Positions 1-6,205 of a DNA stretch of 13,376 bases are shown piece after piece; within the stretch, counting starts at the first letter, position 1, and each line of letters starts with the position of its first letter. The notes under the pieces were generated by a model. That model saw only the letters and a program-made list of their open reading frames with translations. It did not search any database and was not told the origin of the DNA. The DNA is taken from assembly GCA_964530925.1 (NCBI GenBank), contig CAZHBZ010000014.1, forward strand, positions 1-13,376, given 5' to 3'. The position numbers were made by a program, and so were the translations under genes. This DNA is from LiPW-15 sp964530925. GTDB taxonomy: Bacteria > Patescibacteriota > Minisyncoccia > UBA6257 > 2-01-FULL-56-20.

Positions 1-320
1 CAATTTAACGCGGGCGATGATGCGGTCCAGCTTGCCCAAGATCCGGTTAGCACGAGTTCCGCGACTTTAGTTGTTTGGATGTACGCAACCAGCCTCGGTG
101 GAGGAAACTACGGAAGAATTGCCAATAACGGTCAGTTTTCGGTTGCGGTCAGACCGAACAACCGAACTTATGGAATGAGCAATGCATCTATTTTGGTCTT
201 GCCGGGATATAACAACACTTTTGCTTTAAATAAGTGGGAGATGGTGGCCTTTACAAGGACTAGCGCTGGTCTCTCAACTCTTTATGTGAACGGAGCCGCA
301 ACTGGCCCATATAACCAGAA

Positions 321-327
321 GGGGGGG
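321..327 (+). other. G7 run at the frame switch, fits a -1 slippery heptamer
   Basis: Read in the upstream frame, the run is split as G GGG GGG, which has the X XXY YYZ layout of a -1 slippery site. A one-base slip back leads into the frame that encodes the rest of the LamG domain. No stimulatory hairpin was demonstrated downstream, and homopolymer miscalling gives the same picture. Confidence 0.4.
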
Positions 328-437
328 CCGTTGTCGCCGGCACCACCGCATTTTATATTGGGAATAAAAGCGATCTTCTGAGCGGGTTTGGAGGATATCT
401 TGACGATCTTCGCATCTACAATCGTGTTCTTTCTCCC

Positions 438-473
438 GCAGAGATAGCCGCGCTGTATAATGCCACGAAATAA
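438..473 (+). repeat. Direct repeat copy 1 (LamG gene 3' end)
   Basis: This 36-base stretch encodes the end of the first LamG protein (AEIAALYNATK-stop) and matches 1621-1656 at 35 of 36 positions; the only difference is C at 449 against G at 1632. Such synonymous-level identity in otherwise diverged paralogues suggests recent duplication or local gene conversion. Confidence 0.85.
456..461 (+). promoter_or_regulatory. Candidate -10 box of the pilin-LamG gene
   Basis: A perfect TATAAT lies inside the last codons (Leu-Tyr-Asn) of the preceding gene, 16 bases before the ATG at 478. Transcription would start near 468, downstream of the alternative ATG at 460, which favours 478 as the true start. 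No good -35 is visible, and the hexamer may be only a by-product of the LYN codons. Confidence 0.35.
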
Positions 474-477
474 TCAA

Positions 478-1656
478 ATGAGATTTTTACGATCCAGAAA
501 ATCATTCACCCTAATAGAACTCCTGGTCACCCTCGCCATCGTGGCTATTTTATCCGTCGTCGTCATCATGACCCTGAACCCCTCTGAACTCCTGAAGCAA
601 GCGAGGGACAGCAACCGTCTCTCTGACCTCTCAACATTGAATACCGCTCTCTCTGCCTACTCGGCTGACGTAAACGGAGGCTTTATGGGTACAAGCTCAG
701 TAGTCTACGTCTCTATCCCTGACACCACTTCTACCTGTGCTAACTTAGGTCTTCCTACTCTCCCCACTGGTTGGTCCTACAACTGTGTAACTACAACTAG
801 CACCAAGCTTTCTGACGGTACAGGCTGGATACCGGTTAACTTCTCTAATATCTCCTTTGGTTCGCCTCTATCGTCTCTCCCCGTGGATCCAATCAATACC
901 ACCACAACCGGTAACTACTATACCTATGTCTCCGGTGGTTCTTTTATCCTGACCGCAATACCTGAGTCAGCCAAACAGAAGACAGCTCTTGCTTCTAACC
1001 CTAATATCTCCAATTACCCCGGAGTCATAGCTACGGGAAACAATCTATCTCTTTCACCTCTCTACAATCCAAGTGGACTCGTGGGTTATTGGAATTTTGA
1101 CGAGGGGAGCGGAACTGTGGCCAAGGACTCAAGTGGGAATGGGAATGACGGGACGTTTATGGGCGCTTCTCCTGTCTGGGATAGGGGCAAAATGAACGGA
1201 GCACTAAGGTTCAATCAGGCAAATCAAGCGGTAAACAAAACCTTTTCTACTAGTTCTGTCCCCGCACAGCTTTCGATTTCATTTTGGTTCAATGTTGACA
1301 GCATAAACGCTTCCACATATAGGGATATGGTGGCAATTACAAATTCTGATGTGGGAAGATTCCATTTATATGGGGCTGGGGTGAACGAAATTTTTTGGTA
1401 CCCTTCAATACATTCTGGAGTCGCACCAACGCCTGGGTCGTGGTGTTTTGTTGTCGGAAGCTTTGACGGCTCTACCTCCAGGATTTATATCGACGGAGCT
1501 TTAAAAGCCAGCGGAGTCACGAGTCCATACACTTTCTTGCAAATGAGAGTTGGTAGCGATGGCGAAGTATTTAACGGCCTAATCGATGATGTCCGCTATT
1601 ATACCCGCGCCCTTTCCGCCGCAGAGATAGCGGCGCTGTATAATGCCACGAAATAA
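478..1656 (+). CDS. Type IV pilin-like protein with C-terminal LamG domain
   Basis: 392 residues. The N-terminus has a short basic leader followed by the class III prepilin motif S|FTLIELLV (cleavage after Ser9, Glu14 is the conserved +5 Glu), then a hydrophobic helix to about residue 32. Ser instead of the usual Gly at -1 is unusual. The middle (about 33-195) is a Ser/Thr/Asn-rich pilin body containing two Cys. A LamG/concanavalin-A-like domain fills about 200-392, starting 'GLVGYWNFDEGSG' and ending 'LIDDVRYYTRAL'. It is probably exported and assembled by a type IV pilus or pseudopilus system, with the lectin-like domain displayed for adhesion. An in-frame ATG at 460 lies inside the preceding gene's last codons; 478 gives a normal short leader and lies after the candidate -10. 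The first half of the gene has an unusually pyrimidine-rich coding strand (many CTC, TCT and ACC codons), unlike the neighbouring genes. Confidence 0.85.
   Translation: MRFLRSRKSFTLIELLVTLAIVAILSVVVIMTLNPSELLKQARDSNRLSDLSTLNTALSAYSADVNGGFMGTSSVVYVSIPDTTSTCANLGLPTLPTGWSYNCVTTTSTKLSDGTGWIPVNFSNISFGSPLSSLPVDPINTTTTGNYYTYVSGGSFILTAIPESAKQKTALASNPNISNYPGVIATGNNLSLSPLYNPSGLVGYWNFDEGSGTVAKDSSGNGNDGTFMGASPVWDRGKMNGALRFNQANQAVNKTFSTSSVPAQLSISFWFNVDSINASTYRDMVAITNSDVGRFHLYGAGVNEIFWYPSIHSGVAPTPGSWCFVVGSFDGSTSRIYIDGALKASGVTSPYTFLQMRVGSDGEVFNGLIDDVRYYTRALSAAEIAALYNATK
1621..1656 (+). repeat. Direct repeat copy 2 (pilin-LamG gene 3' end)
   Basis: Second copy of the 36-base repeat at 438-473 (one mismatch), again encoding the end AEIAALYNATK-stop and again containing a TATAAT (1639-1644). 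Confidence 0.85.
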
Positions 1657-1667
1657 ACACAAAGCGG

Positions 1668-1673
1668 TATAAT
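1668..1673 (+). promoter_or_regulatory. Candidate -10 box of the acetate kinase operon
   Basis: A perfect TATAAT lies 10 bases upstream of the acetate kinase ATG at 1684, in a short AT-rich gap after the pilin stop. Initiation about 7 bases after the box would leave a leader of only about 4 bases. No Shine-Dalgarno and no clear -35 are visible. Confidence 0.6.
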
Positions 1674-1683
1674 TAATTTAAAT

Positions 1684-2853
1684 ATGATCCTTTCCGTAAA
1701 CACGGGTAGTGCTTCCAAGAAATACGCGCTTTATGAAAATAGCGAGGAGATTTTTCGCGGGCACCTCGAGAGGGAAGACGGCAAATTTGTCGCCAGTTTT
1801 CGCTTTGCGGATAAAGAGGAAAAAAGCGAGATAACCGAAGCGGACTATAAGGACGCGGTAAATTTTGTATTGGAAAAAGCGGAAGAATTAGAGATTTTGA
1901 AAAACAGGAAAGAAATCGAAAAGACGGGCGTGCGCGTCGTGGCTCCTGGAGAGTATTTTTATTCCCATCCGCAAATTGACGAAGAATATCTCCATAAACT
2001 TAAAGATGTAGAAGATGTTGCCCCGCTCCACATCACCCCGGTGTTGGAAGAGCTTGATGCGCTCATTGATGCCCTGCCCGAGACCGCACTTATTTCCGTG
2101 TCTGACGGGGAGTTTCACTCCACAATACCGGAGGCTTCTTATGCCTACGCGATTCCCCGGGACATCGCGGATAAACATGGTATTCGCCGTTTCGGCTATC
2201 ACGGAATATCCGCGCGTTCTGTTTTGCGGGAGGCGGAAAAACTTATGGGTGGCTTGCCGAAAAAAGTTATAGTGTGCCATCTTGGTTCCGGGGCAAGCAT
2301 TACTGCGGTAAAAGACGGAAAAAGTTTTGATACCACTATGGGGCTTACCCCGCTCGAGGGATTGGTTATGGGCACCCGTGTCGGCGATATTGACGCTGGC
2401 GCTCTTATATATCTTGGAGAAAAACTCGGACTGGTTTATGAAGAGCTTGGAGACTACTTGAACCGGCAATGCGGGCTTTTGGCTCTCTCCGGGAAAACTG
2501 CAGATGTGAGGGAGCTTTTAGAGCTTGAATCCCGCGGGGACGAAGGCGCCAAGCTGGCCCTCGATGTTTTTGTCTATAGAATAAAGAAATATATTGGAGC
2601 TTTTGCGGCTGGAATGGGCGGGTTAGATGCGCTTATTTTTACTGCGACCATAGGCGAGCGATCGCATGTAATGCGCGGACGGATATTGGATGGACTGGAA
2701 ATCCTGGGGCTTAAAATCGATAAAATAAAAAATATGGCTACAGTGAGCCAGGAGGGATTTATAGACGACGGGGGCGAAGCGCGTATAGCGGTTATTCCGA
2801 CGGATGAGCTGGGAGAAATAGCGAGGGCCGCGGAAGGCGCCATCCTAACTTGA
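1684..2853 (+). CDS. ackA: Acetate kinase (divergent, CPR-type)
   Basis: Cytosolic ASKHA-fold kinase that interconverts acetyl phosphate plus ADP and acetate plus ATP, giving substrate-level ATP in fermentation. At 389 residues it is near family length (about 400). The N-terminal phosphate loop is VNTGSASKKY (5-14). Residues equivalent to the Methanosarcina active site are present: Arg84, His116, Asp141, His173, Arg232 (in MGTRVGDID) and Glu375 (in IPTDE). Several family-typical residues differ: HGG after Arg-Val-Val is APG (87-89), HLGNG is HLGSG (Ser202), the FDTAFH motif reads SDGEFH, and FTAGIGEN reads FTATIGER. It has its own -10 box and its stop abuts the next gene, so it leads a three-gene unit. 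No phosphotransacetylase is in view, so the source of acetyl phosphate is not shown. A related carboxylate kinase is possible, but acetate kinase fits best. Confidence 0.9.
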   Translation: MILSVNTGSASKKYALYENSEEIFRGHLEREDGKFVASFRFADKEEKSEITEADYKDAVNFVLEKAEELEILKNRKEIEKTGVRVVAPGEYFYSHPQIDEEYLHKLKDVEDVAPLHITPVLEELDALIDALPETALISVSDGEFHSTIPEASYAYAIPRDIADKHGIRRFGYHGISARSVLREAEKLMGGLPKKVIVCHLGSGASITAVKDGKSFDTTMGLTPLEGLVMGTRVGDIDAGALIYLGEKLGLVYEELGDYLNRQCGLLALSGKTADVRELLELESRGDEGAKLALDVFVYRIKKYIGAFAAGMGGLDALIFTATIGERSHVMRGRILDGLEILGLKIDKIKNMATVSQEGFIDDGGEARIAVIPTDELGEIARAAEGAILT

Positions 2854-2855
2854 AA

Positions 2856-3503
2856 ATGAAAAGTTTGGTTTTCGGATTAATTATTCTCGCGGGTCTCGCC
2901 GGCGGATATTATTTTGTTTTTTATGAAAAAGGGGATAACCCAATCGGTTCTTCTTACGGAAATTTTTTAGAGAAAATAAAAACTTTAGGGGAGCTGAAAG
3001 GTAAAACTGTCAAAACCGCGGCGGATATCAGTTCTGTTGTAGAGGCCGGCTCGGATAAATTCGAGGCTGTCAAAGATTTTTTTGGAAAAGCTTCCGAAGC
3101 AGTGTCTGGCGCCGCGGCGGATATTAAAAGCAAGTTGCCGACTGAAGCGTTAGATATTATCTCAGATTCCAAGAAGGTAGCGGACGAAAAACTGTTCGGC
3201 TTCGTCGCTATTAATAGCGCCTCAACTTCTCCGGTCCGAGATCTCGGAGGAAGCATCTGCGCGCATTTCGCGAAAAATTCTAAAATCGAATATTCTGTGG
3301 CGAATCCGTTTTCGCCGGTCGCGGACTATCAGTATTTTTTGGATTGGGGCGATGGCGCTTTTGCTTCCGGGACCGCGCTCGCATCAGATGGCCCGCTATT
3401 TGTCGAACACATCTATGCCGAATCCGGAAGTTTTCAAAATTCCTTCGAGGTTAAAAGCGCCACTTCTACTTTGAGGGCGGAAATTAAGATTTGCGTAAAT
3501 TAA
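2856..3503 (+). CDS. Membrane-anchored protein with PKD-like WGDG motif
   Basis: 215 residues, no named family recognised. An N-terminal hydrophobic segment (about 3-23) is a signal anchor. It is followed by a charged Ala/Lys/Glu-rich stretch (about 40-115) that looks helical and perhaps amphipathic. The C-terminal part (about 125-215) resembles a small beta-sandwich with the PKD-style signature FLDWGDG (162-167) and a later H-I-Y (185-187). Cys135 and Cys213 could form a disulphide outside the membrane. A TTG at 2850 overlapping the acetate kinase stop could also start the frame, but the ATG at 2856 is preferred. It sits between acetate kinase (2-base gap) and the flavocytochrome (1-base gap), so cotranscription is very likely. 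An extracytoplasmic scaffold or binding role is inference. Confidence 0.65.
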   Translation: MKSLVFGLIILAGLAGGYYFVFYEKGDNPIGSSYGNFLEKIKTLGELKGKTVKTAADISSVVEAGSDKFEAVKDFFGKASEAVSGAAADIKSKLPTEALDIISDSKKVADEKLFGFVAINSASTSPVRDLGGSICAHFAKNSKIEYSVANPFSPVADYQYFLDWGDGAFASGTALASDGPLFVEHIYAESGSFQNSFEVKSATSTLRAEIKICVN

Positions 3504-3504
3504 T

Positions 3505-4812
3505 ATGAAAAAAAGCTTGATTTATCTGTTTCTCGGGGCAAATATGGCGGCAGTGGCCACATTTTGGTGGAGTTATTCCGGCCAACTTTTGTCTTCGAAC
3601 CCGCTCCTAGCCCTGGGCCGCCTTTCCGGACTTTTTCTCGCGTTCGCCGCCCTTTTCCAGGTGTTTTTGATGAGCAGAGCGTCTTGGGTTGAGCGTTATT
3701 TTGGATTTGATCGCATGGCGGGGCTGCATCGCGTTTCCGGATATTCTATGAGCGCGCTTCTTTTAGCGCATCCGATTTTACTCGCCTTGGGCTATGGCAA
3801 ATTTACGGATAAAGGATTTTGGCCGCAGATTTTTACATTTATCAATAGTTTCGAAGATGTCTTTATCGCGGTTATCGGCTTTCTTTTGTTTCTCGCGGTG
3901 ATTTTTCTTTCTATTTCTATCGTGAGAAGAAAAATGGCGTACGAGACTTGGTATCTCACGCATATATTTGTTTACGTCGCTATTGCCTTATCTTTTCCGC
4001 ACCAGGCGGCGGTTGGCGCGGATTTGGGGAGATCCGCCTTCCTTATTTATTGGTACGCGCTCTACGTTTTTGTTTTTGGAAATCTTTTGATATTTAGATT
4101 CGGTTTACCAGTTTACAATTTTTTTAAACATAGATTTGCGGTCAAACTCGTCGATGCGGAGGCCGAAGGTATCTTTTCTATATATATCGGAGGGAAGGAT
4201 ATAAAAAAATTCAAATTTAAAGGAGGGCAGTTTTTAAAACTTAGATTTCTGGCGAAAAAGATTTGGAAAGAAGAACATCCTTTTTCCATATCCGCGAGGC
4301 CGAACGGGGAGTATGTTCGGATAACCATCAAGGCGCTTGGAGATTTCACTTCCGCTGTCAGAAACATAGAATCCGGAACCCCGGTTTTAATCGGCGGTCC
4401 TTACGGACTTTTTACCGCGGACGCGAATCGTAAAGACAAAATCATTTTAATCGCTGGCGGCATAGGAATAACCCCTATCCTCCCCCTGCTTTCGGAGTTC
4501 GCGGAGAAAGGGAAAAACATCATCTTATTTTATGGCAATCGTAAAGAGGCGGAGGTTGCCTTTAAAAAAGATATAGATATTTTGGCCGAGAAATATTCGT
4601 TCGTAGCTCACTATGTGATGTCTGACGATTCTTCCTGGGCAGGAGAGAGGGGACGTATCGACCTCGCGCTTATTAAAAGACTTGCTCCGGATTTTCTCGA
4701 GCGAGAAATATACATTTGCGGGCCGGAACTCATGAGAAAATCTTTGGAAAGCGGTTTGCTTGCGGCGGGAATCAAAAAAGAAGATTTACATCGCGAAGAT
4801 TTTTCGTATTAA
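3505..4812 (+). CDS. Ferric reductase-like transmembrane flavocytochrome
   Basis: 435 residues. The N-terminal half (about 5-200) has six or so hydrophobic helices of the ferric-reductase/NOX type with two His pairs that can bind two b-hemes: His75 and His89 in one helix, His153 and His166 in another. The C-terminal half (about 210-435) is a ferredoxin-NADP reductase module: the FAD-binding HPFSIS (258-263), GGPYG (297-301), the nucleotide-binding IAGGIGITPI (316-325) and YICGPELM (403-410). The expected reaction is electron transfer from cytosolic NAD(P)H through FAD and heme across the membrane to an outside acceptor such as Fe(III), oxygen or a quinone; the acceptor cannot be told from the sequence. 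It is the last gene of the acetate kinase unit. All heme and flavin motifs look intact, which is notable in a lineage usually lacking heme synthesis. Confidence 0.88.
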   Translation: MKKSLIYLFLGANMAAVATFWWSYSGQLLSSNPLLALGRLSGLFLAFAALFQVFLMSRASWVERYFGFDRMAGLHRVSGYSMSALLLAHPILLALGYGKFTDKGFWPQIFTFINSFEDVFIAVIGFLLFLAVIFLSISIVRRKMAYETWYLTHIFVYVAIALSFPHQAAVGADLGRSAFLIYWYALYVFVFGNLLIFRFGLPVYNFFKHRFAVKLVDAEAEGIFSIYIGGKDIKKFKFKGGQFLKLRFLAKKIWKEEHPFSISARPNGEYVRITIKALGDFTSAVRNIESGTPVLIGGPYGLFTADANRKDKIILIAGGIGITPILPLLSEFAEKGKNIILFYGNRKEAEVAFKKDIDILAEKYSFVAHYVMSDDSSWAGERGRIDLALIKRLAPDFLEREIYICGPELMRKSLESGLLAAGIKKEDLHREDFSY

Positions 4813-5014
4813 GCTGATTTTTAAAACCAAAAAACTAGATTAACGCGAAAGATATCGCCATTTTAACAAGATGTAAAAAGAAAAATATTTCTAAAAAAGG
4901 AAAATTCGATTTATGCACAGGCAGATAAGTTTTCAATTTGGTATAATTTAGATAGAAGAAAGCAAAAAGCTTTTCAAAGGTCGAAGAGAAAAAGCGAAAA
5001 TTACAAAATAAAAA
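4813..5014. other. A-rich intergenic spacer with promoter
   Basis: About 200 bases between the flavocytochrome gene and the Lys/Ala microprotein. It is strongly A-rich on the plus strand and holds one candidate promoter (4942-4947). No open frame of note and no clear terminator for the upstream operon were seen. Confidence 0.6.
4942..4947 (+). promoter_or_regulatory. Extended -10 promoter of the microprotein unit
   Basis: TATAAT preceded by TGG gives a perfect extended -10 (TGnTATAAT). The start site would fall near 4954, leaving an A/G-rich leader of about 60 bases before the ATG at 5015. It is the only well-supported promoter in the window with a real 5' leader. No convincing -35 is present. 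Confidence 0.6.
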
Positions 5015-5101
5015 ATGGCGAAGAAAAAAGCTAAGAAAGCCAAGAAAGTTGCGAAGAAGCCTGCAAAGAAAAAGAAGGCTGCGAAGAAAAAGAGGATCTA
5101 A
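5015..5101 (+). CDS. Lys/Ala-rich basic microprotein (28 residues)
   Basis: The frame encodes 28 residues made of Lys and Ala repeats (AKKKAKKAKK, then AKKPAKKKKAAKKKR) with a single Pro and a final Ile. 17 residues are Lys and one is Arg, with no acidic residue, like the tails of histone H1 or chlamydial Hc1-type proteins. It has its own extended -10 promoter upstream and a strong hairpin terminator starting six bases after the stop, so it forms a complete monocistronic unit. No Shine-Dalgarno is near the ATG. Binding to nucleic acid is inference from composition. An alternative is that the transcript is a small RNA and the frame is an accident of an A/G-rich sequence, but the AAG, GCG and GCT codon mix and the fit between promoter, ATG and terminator favour a gene. 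Confidence 0.6.
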   Translation: MAKKKAKKAKKVAKKPAKKKKAAKKKRI

Positions 5102-5106
5102 CTCTT

Positions 5107-5145
5107 AACCCGGACAATCCAATGGATTGTCCGGGTTTTTGTTTT
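5107..5145 (+). terminator. Rho-independent terminator of the microprotein gene
   Basis: A perfect 14-bp stem (AACCCGGACAATCC at 5107-5120 pairs with 5124-5137) closes a three-base AAT loop and is followed by TTTGTTTT on the plus strand. It lies between the microprotein gene and the convergent minus-strand gene ending at 5164. The stem is nearly the same as the hairpin at 9002-9029. Confidence 0.92.
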
Positions 5146-5163
5146 GTGGGAAAGCGGCAAGAA

Positions 5164-5667
5164 TTAAAGGGAAGTGAATTGCGCAAAAAGAATGGCGACA
5201 ACTATCGCGGAGATTTCCGCCAATATGGTTTTTTTCGTATCTCCGTTAAAATTTTTTACAGCGTGAACCTCAATGTGAAATTTTTGAAGTGAAATAAGGG
5301 GTTCCCGCCTTATTTTCCAGTAGGCAAACTGCAGAGCGTCCGGCAAAACTCCGCCCAGGGCGCCAAACGCTATAGCCATCCCGCCCGGCTTTCCTCCGGC
5401 TATAAATAGGAAGTAGGCTAGCGCCGCCCCTAAAATAAAATCCGCTCCGATTTTCAGAAGGTCAAACACAAAGGCCTTGCCATAGACCATATCTTCTTTG
5501 AGTCGGTCCTCGGGATGTTTGGTGTGGGAAAGCAGTTTATAGTGCCCGTGCGGGAAGGCATCCGCTAAAAAGTGGCTTAAAAATCCGAAGGCAAAGGCAA
5601 GGGCGGGGTTTTCTGGAGCTAATGTCGCAACCGCCGCGCCCGCTACGGCATGTGAAGTCAAGGTCAT
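5164..5667 (-). CDS. Small membrane protein, metal-dependent hydrolase type (YdjM/DUF457-like)
   Basis: 167 residues from the ATG at 5667. It begins TLTSHAVAGA (2-11) and has SHFLADAFPHGHY (31-43), a LPD (Asp110) at the end of a Gly-rich hydrophobic stretch, and HIEVH (131-135); these His and Asp residues could bind metal. About four hydrophobic segments (10-35, 70-92, 95-112, 148-165) point to an inner-membrane protein. The layout (TSH start, H..D near the second helix, G-x-L-P-D) resembles the membrane-bound hydrolases of the YdjM/DUF457 group, but substrate and activity are unknown. A longer frame starts at 5706, yet the -10 box TATACT (5677-5682) lies inside that extension, so 5667 is preferred. 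It faces the microprotein terminator and is divergent from the DoxX-like gene. Confidence 0.7.
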   Translation of the reverse strand: MTLTSHAVAGAAVATLAPENPALAFAFGFLSHFLADAFPHGHYKLLSHTKHPEDRLKEDMVYGKAFVFDLLKIGADFILGAALAYFLFIAGGKPGGMAIAFGALGGVLPDALQFAYWKIRREPLISLQKFHIEVHAVKNFNGDTKKTILAEISAIVVAILFAQFTSL

Positions 5668-5676
5668 GTGGGGATA

Positions 5677-5682
5677 AGTATA
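5677..5682 (-). promoter_or_regulatory. Candidate -10 box of the minus-strand membrane protein
   Basis: On the minus strand TATACT lies nine bases before the ATG at 5667, predicting an almost leaderless mRNA. It supports the shorter start and forms a divergent pair with the box at 5727-5732. Confidence 0.5.
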
Positions 5683-5726
5683 GCCCGCCGCGGCAGGGCC
5701 AAACAAGTGCCGATCCGACGCTGTTG

Positions 5727-5732
5727 TATAAT
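5727..5732 (+). promoter_or_regulatory. Candidate -10 box of the doxX-like gene
   Basis: A perfect TATAAT ends six bases before the ATG at 5739. With the normal spacing to the start site, transcription would begin at or next to the A of the ATG, so the mRNA would be leaderless. No Shine-Dalgarno can fit between box and start. Confidence 0.65.
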
Positions 5733-5738
5733 TAAACT

Positions 5739-6179
5739 ATGAGTAGATTCCAAAAAATAAGCTTGGTGTTGTTGCGCATTTCGATGGGTTGGCTTTTCTT
5801 CTACGCCGGCATCACGAAAATATTGAATCCTAACTGGTCTGCCGCGTCTATCATCAGAGGAGCGACGATATTTCCCGGCTTCTATAATTGGCTTTTGAAT
5901 CCAAGTATTTTGCCTGTAGTTAATTTTATGAACGAATGGGGCCTTGCGCTACTCGGCGTGTCGCTCATAATCGGTTTTCTGGTCCGCCCCGCGGCTTTTT
6001 TCGGGGCAATTCTTATGGGTCTATATTATTTGGCCCAGCTTAAGTTTCCGTATCCCAATCCGCACAGTCTTATTGTTGATGAGCACATAATTTATATTTT
6101 CATCCTTCTGTATTTCTCCGCCGCTCGAGCCGGGAAGGTTTGGGGGTTGGATGGATATTTTCGCCGCCGCCTGGGTTAG
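5739..6179 (+). CDS. DoxX-like membrane protein
   Basis: 146 residues with four hydrophobic helices (about 7-25, 62-82, 85-103, 115-132). The first helix carries the DoxX-type signature LRISMGWLFFYAGITKILNP (12-31), and the C-terminal part has P-x-P ahead of a conserved-looking VDEHIIY (113-119). DoxX/DoxD relatives are small inner-membrane proteins linked to quinone or thiol redox chemistry in other bacteria; which of these applies here is unknown. Its 3' neighbour, the P-type ATPase, starts 26 bases after the stop without a clear promoter, so the two are probably cotranscribed. The start is fixed by the -10 box six bases upstream. Confidence 0.82.
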   Translation: MSRFQKISLVLLRISMGWLFFYAGITKILNPNWSAASIIRGATIFPGFYNWLLNPSILPVVNFMNEWGLALLGVSLIIGFLVRPAAFFGAILMGLYYLAQLKFPYPNPHSLIVDEHIIYIFILLYFSAARAGKVWGLDGYFRRRLG

Positions 6180-6205
6180 ACATTTGCGATTCTCGACAAT
6201 AAAGG

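Larger units (their letters stand above)
1..473 (+). pseudogene. LamG-domain surface protein, 3' part, frame broken at G7
   Basis: This is the C-terminal part of a concanavalin-A-like LamG (Laminin_G_3 type) protein whose 5' end lies outside the window. Reading starts in frame 1 and matches the LamG beta-sandwich pattern, with a 'LYVNGA' strand near 286-300. Frame 1 stops at 379-381, but the expected LamG ending (YIGNKSD, then LDDLRIYNRVLSPAEIAALY, then NATK-stop) is present in frame 3 and ends at 471-473. The switch falls at the run of seven G at 321-327; one more G would restore a single frame. The ending is almost identical to that of the next gene, so the two are tandem paralogues and this one was probably also pilin-like. 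A sequencing or assembly error, a real pseudogene, phase variation or -1 frameshifting are all possible. Confidence 0.7.

Noticed and set aside
460..477. Upstream in-frame ATG at 460 as the start of the pilin-LamG gene
   Set aside because: It lies within the last codons of the preceding LamG gene and within a TATAAT; the ATG at 478 gives a normal short pilin leader.
1888..2469. 193-residue open frame antisense to acetate kinase
   Set aside because: It is a shadow of a well-supported gene and has no recognisable domain or promoter.
2850..2855. TTG start overlapping the acetate kinase stop
   Set aside because: An ATG two codons later gives a cleaner signal anchor and needs no rare start; the overlap is possible but not supported.
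5668..5706. Thirteen-residue N-terminal extension of the minus-strand membrane protein
   Set aside because: The candidate -10 (5677-5682) lies inside it, and the family-like TSH start begins right after the ATG at 5667.
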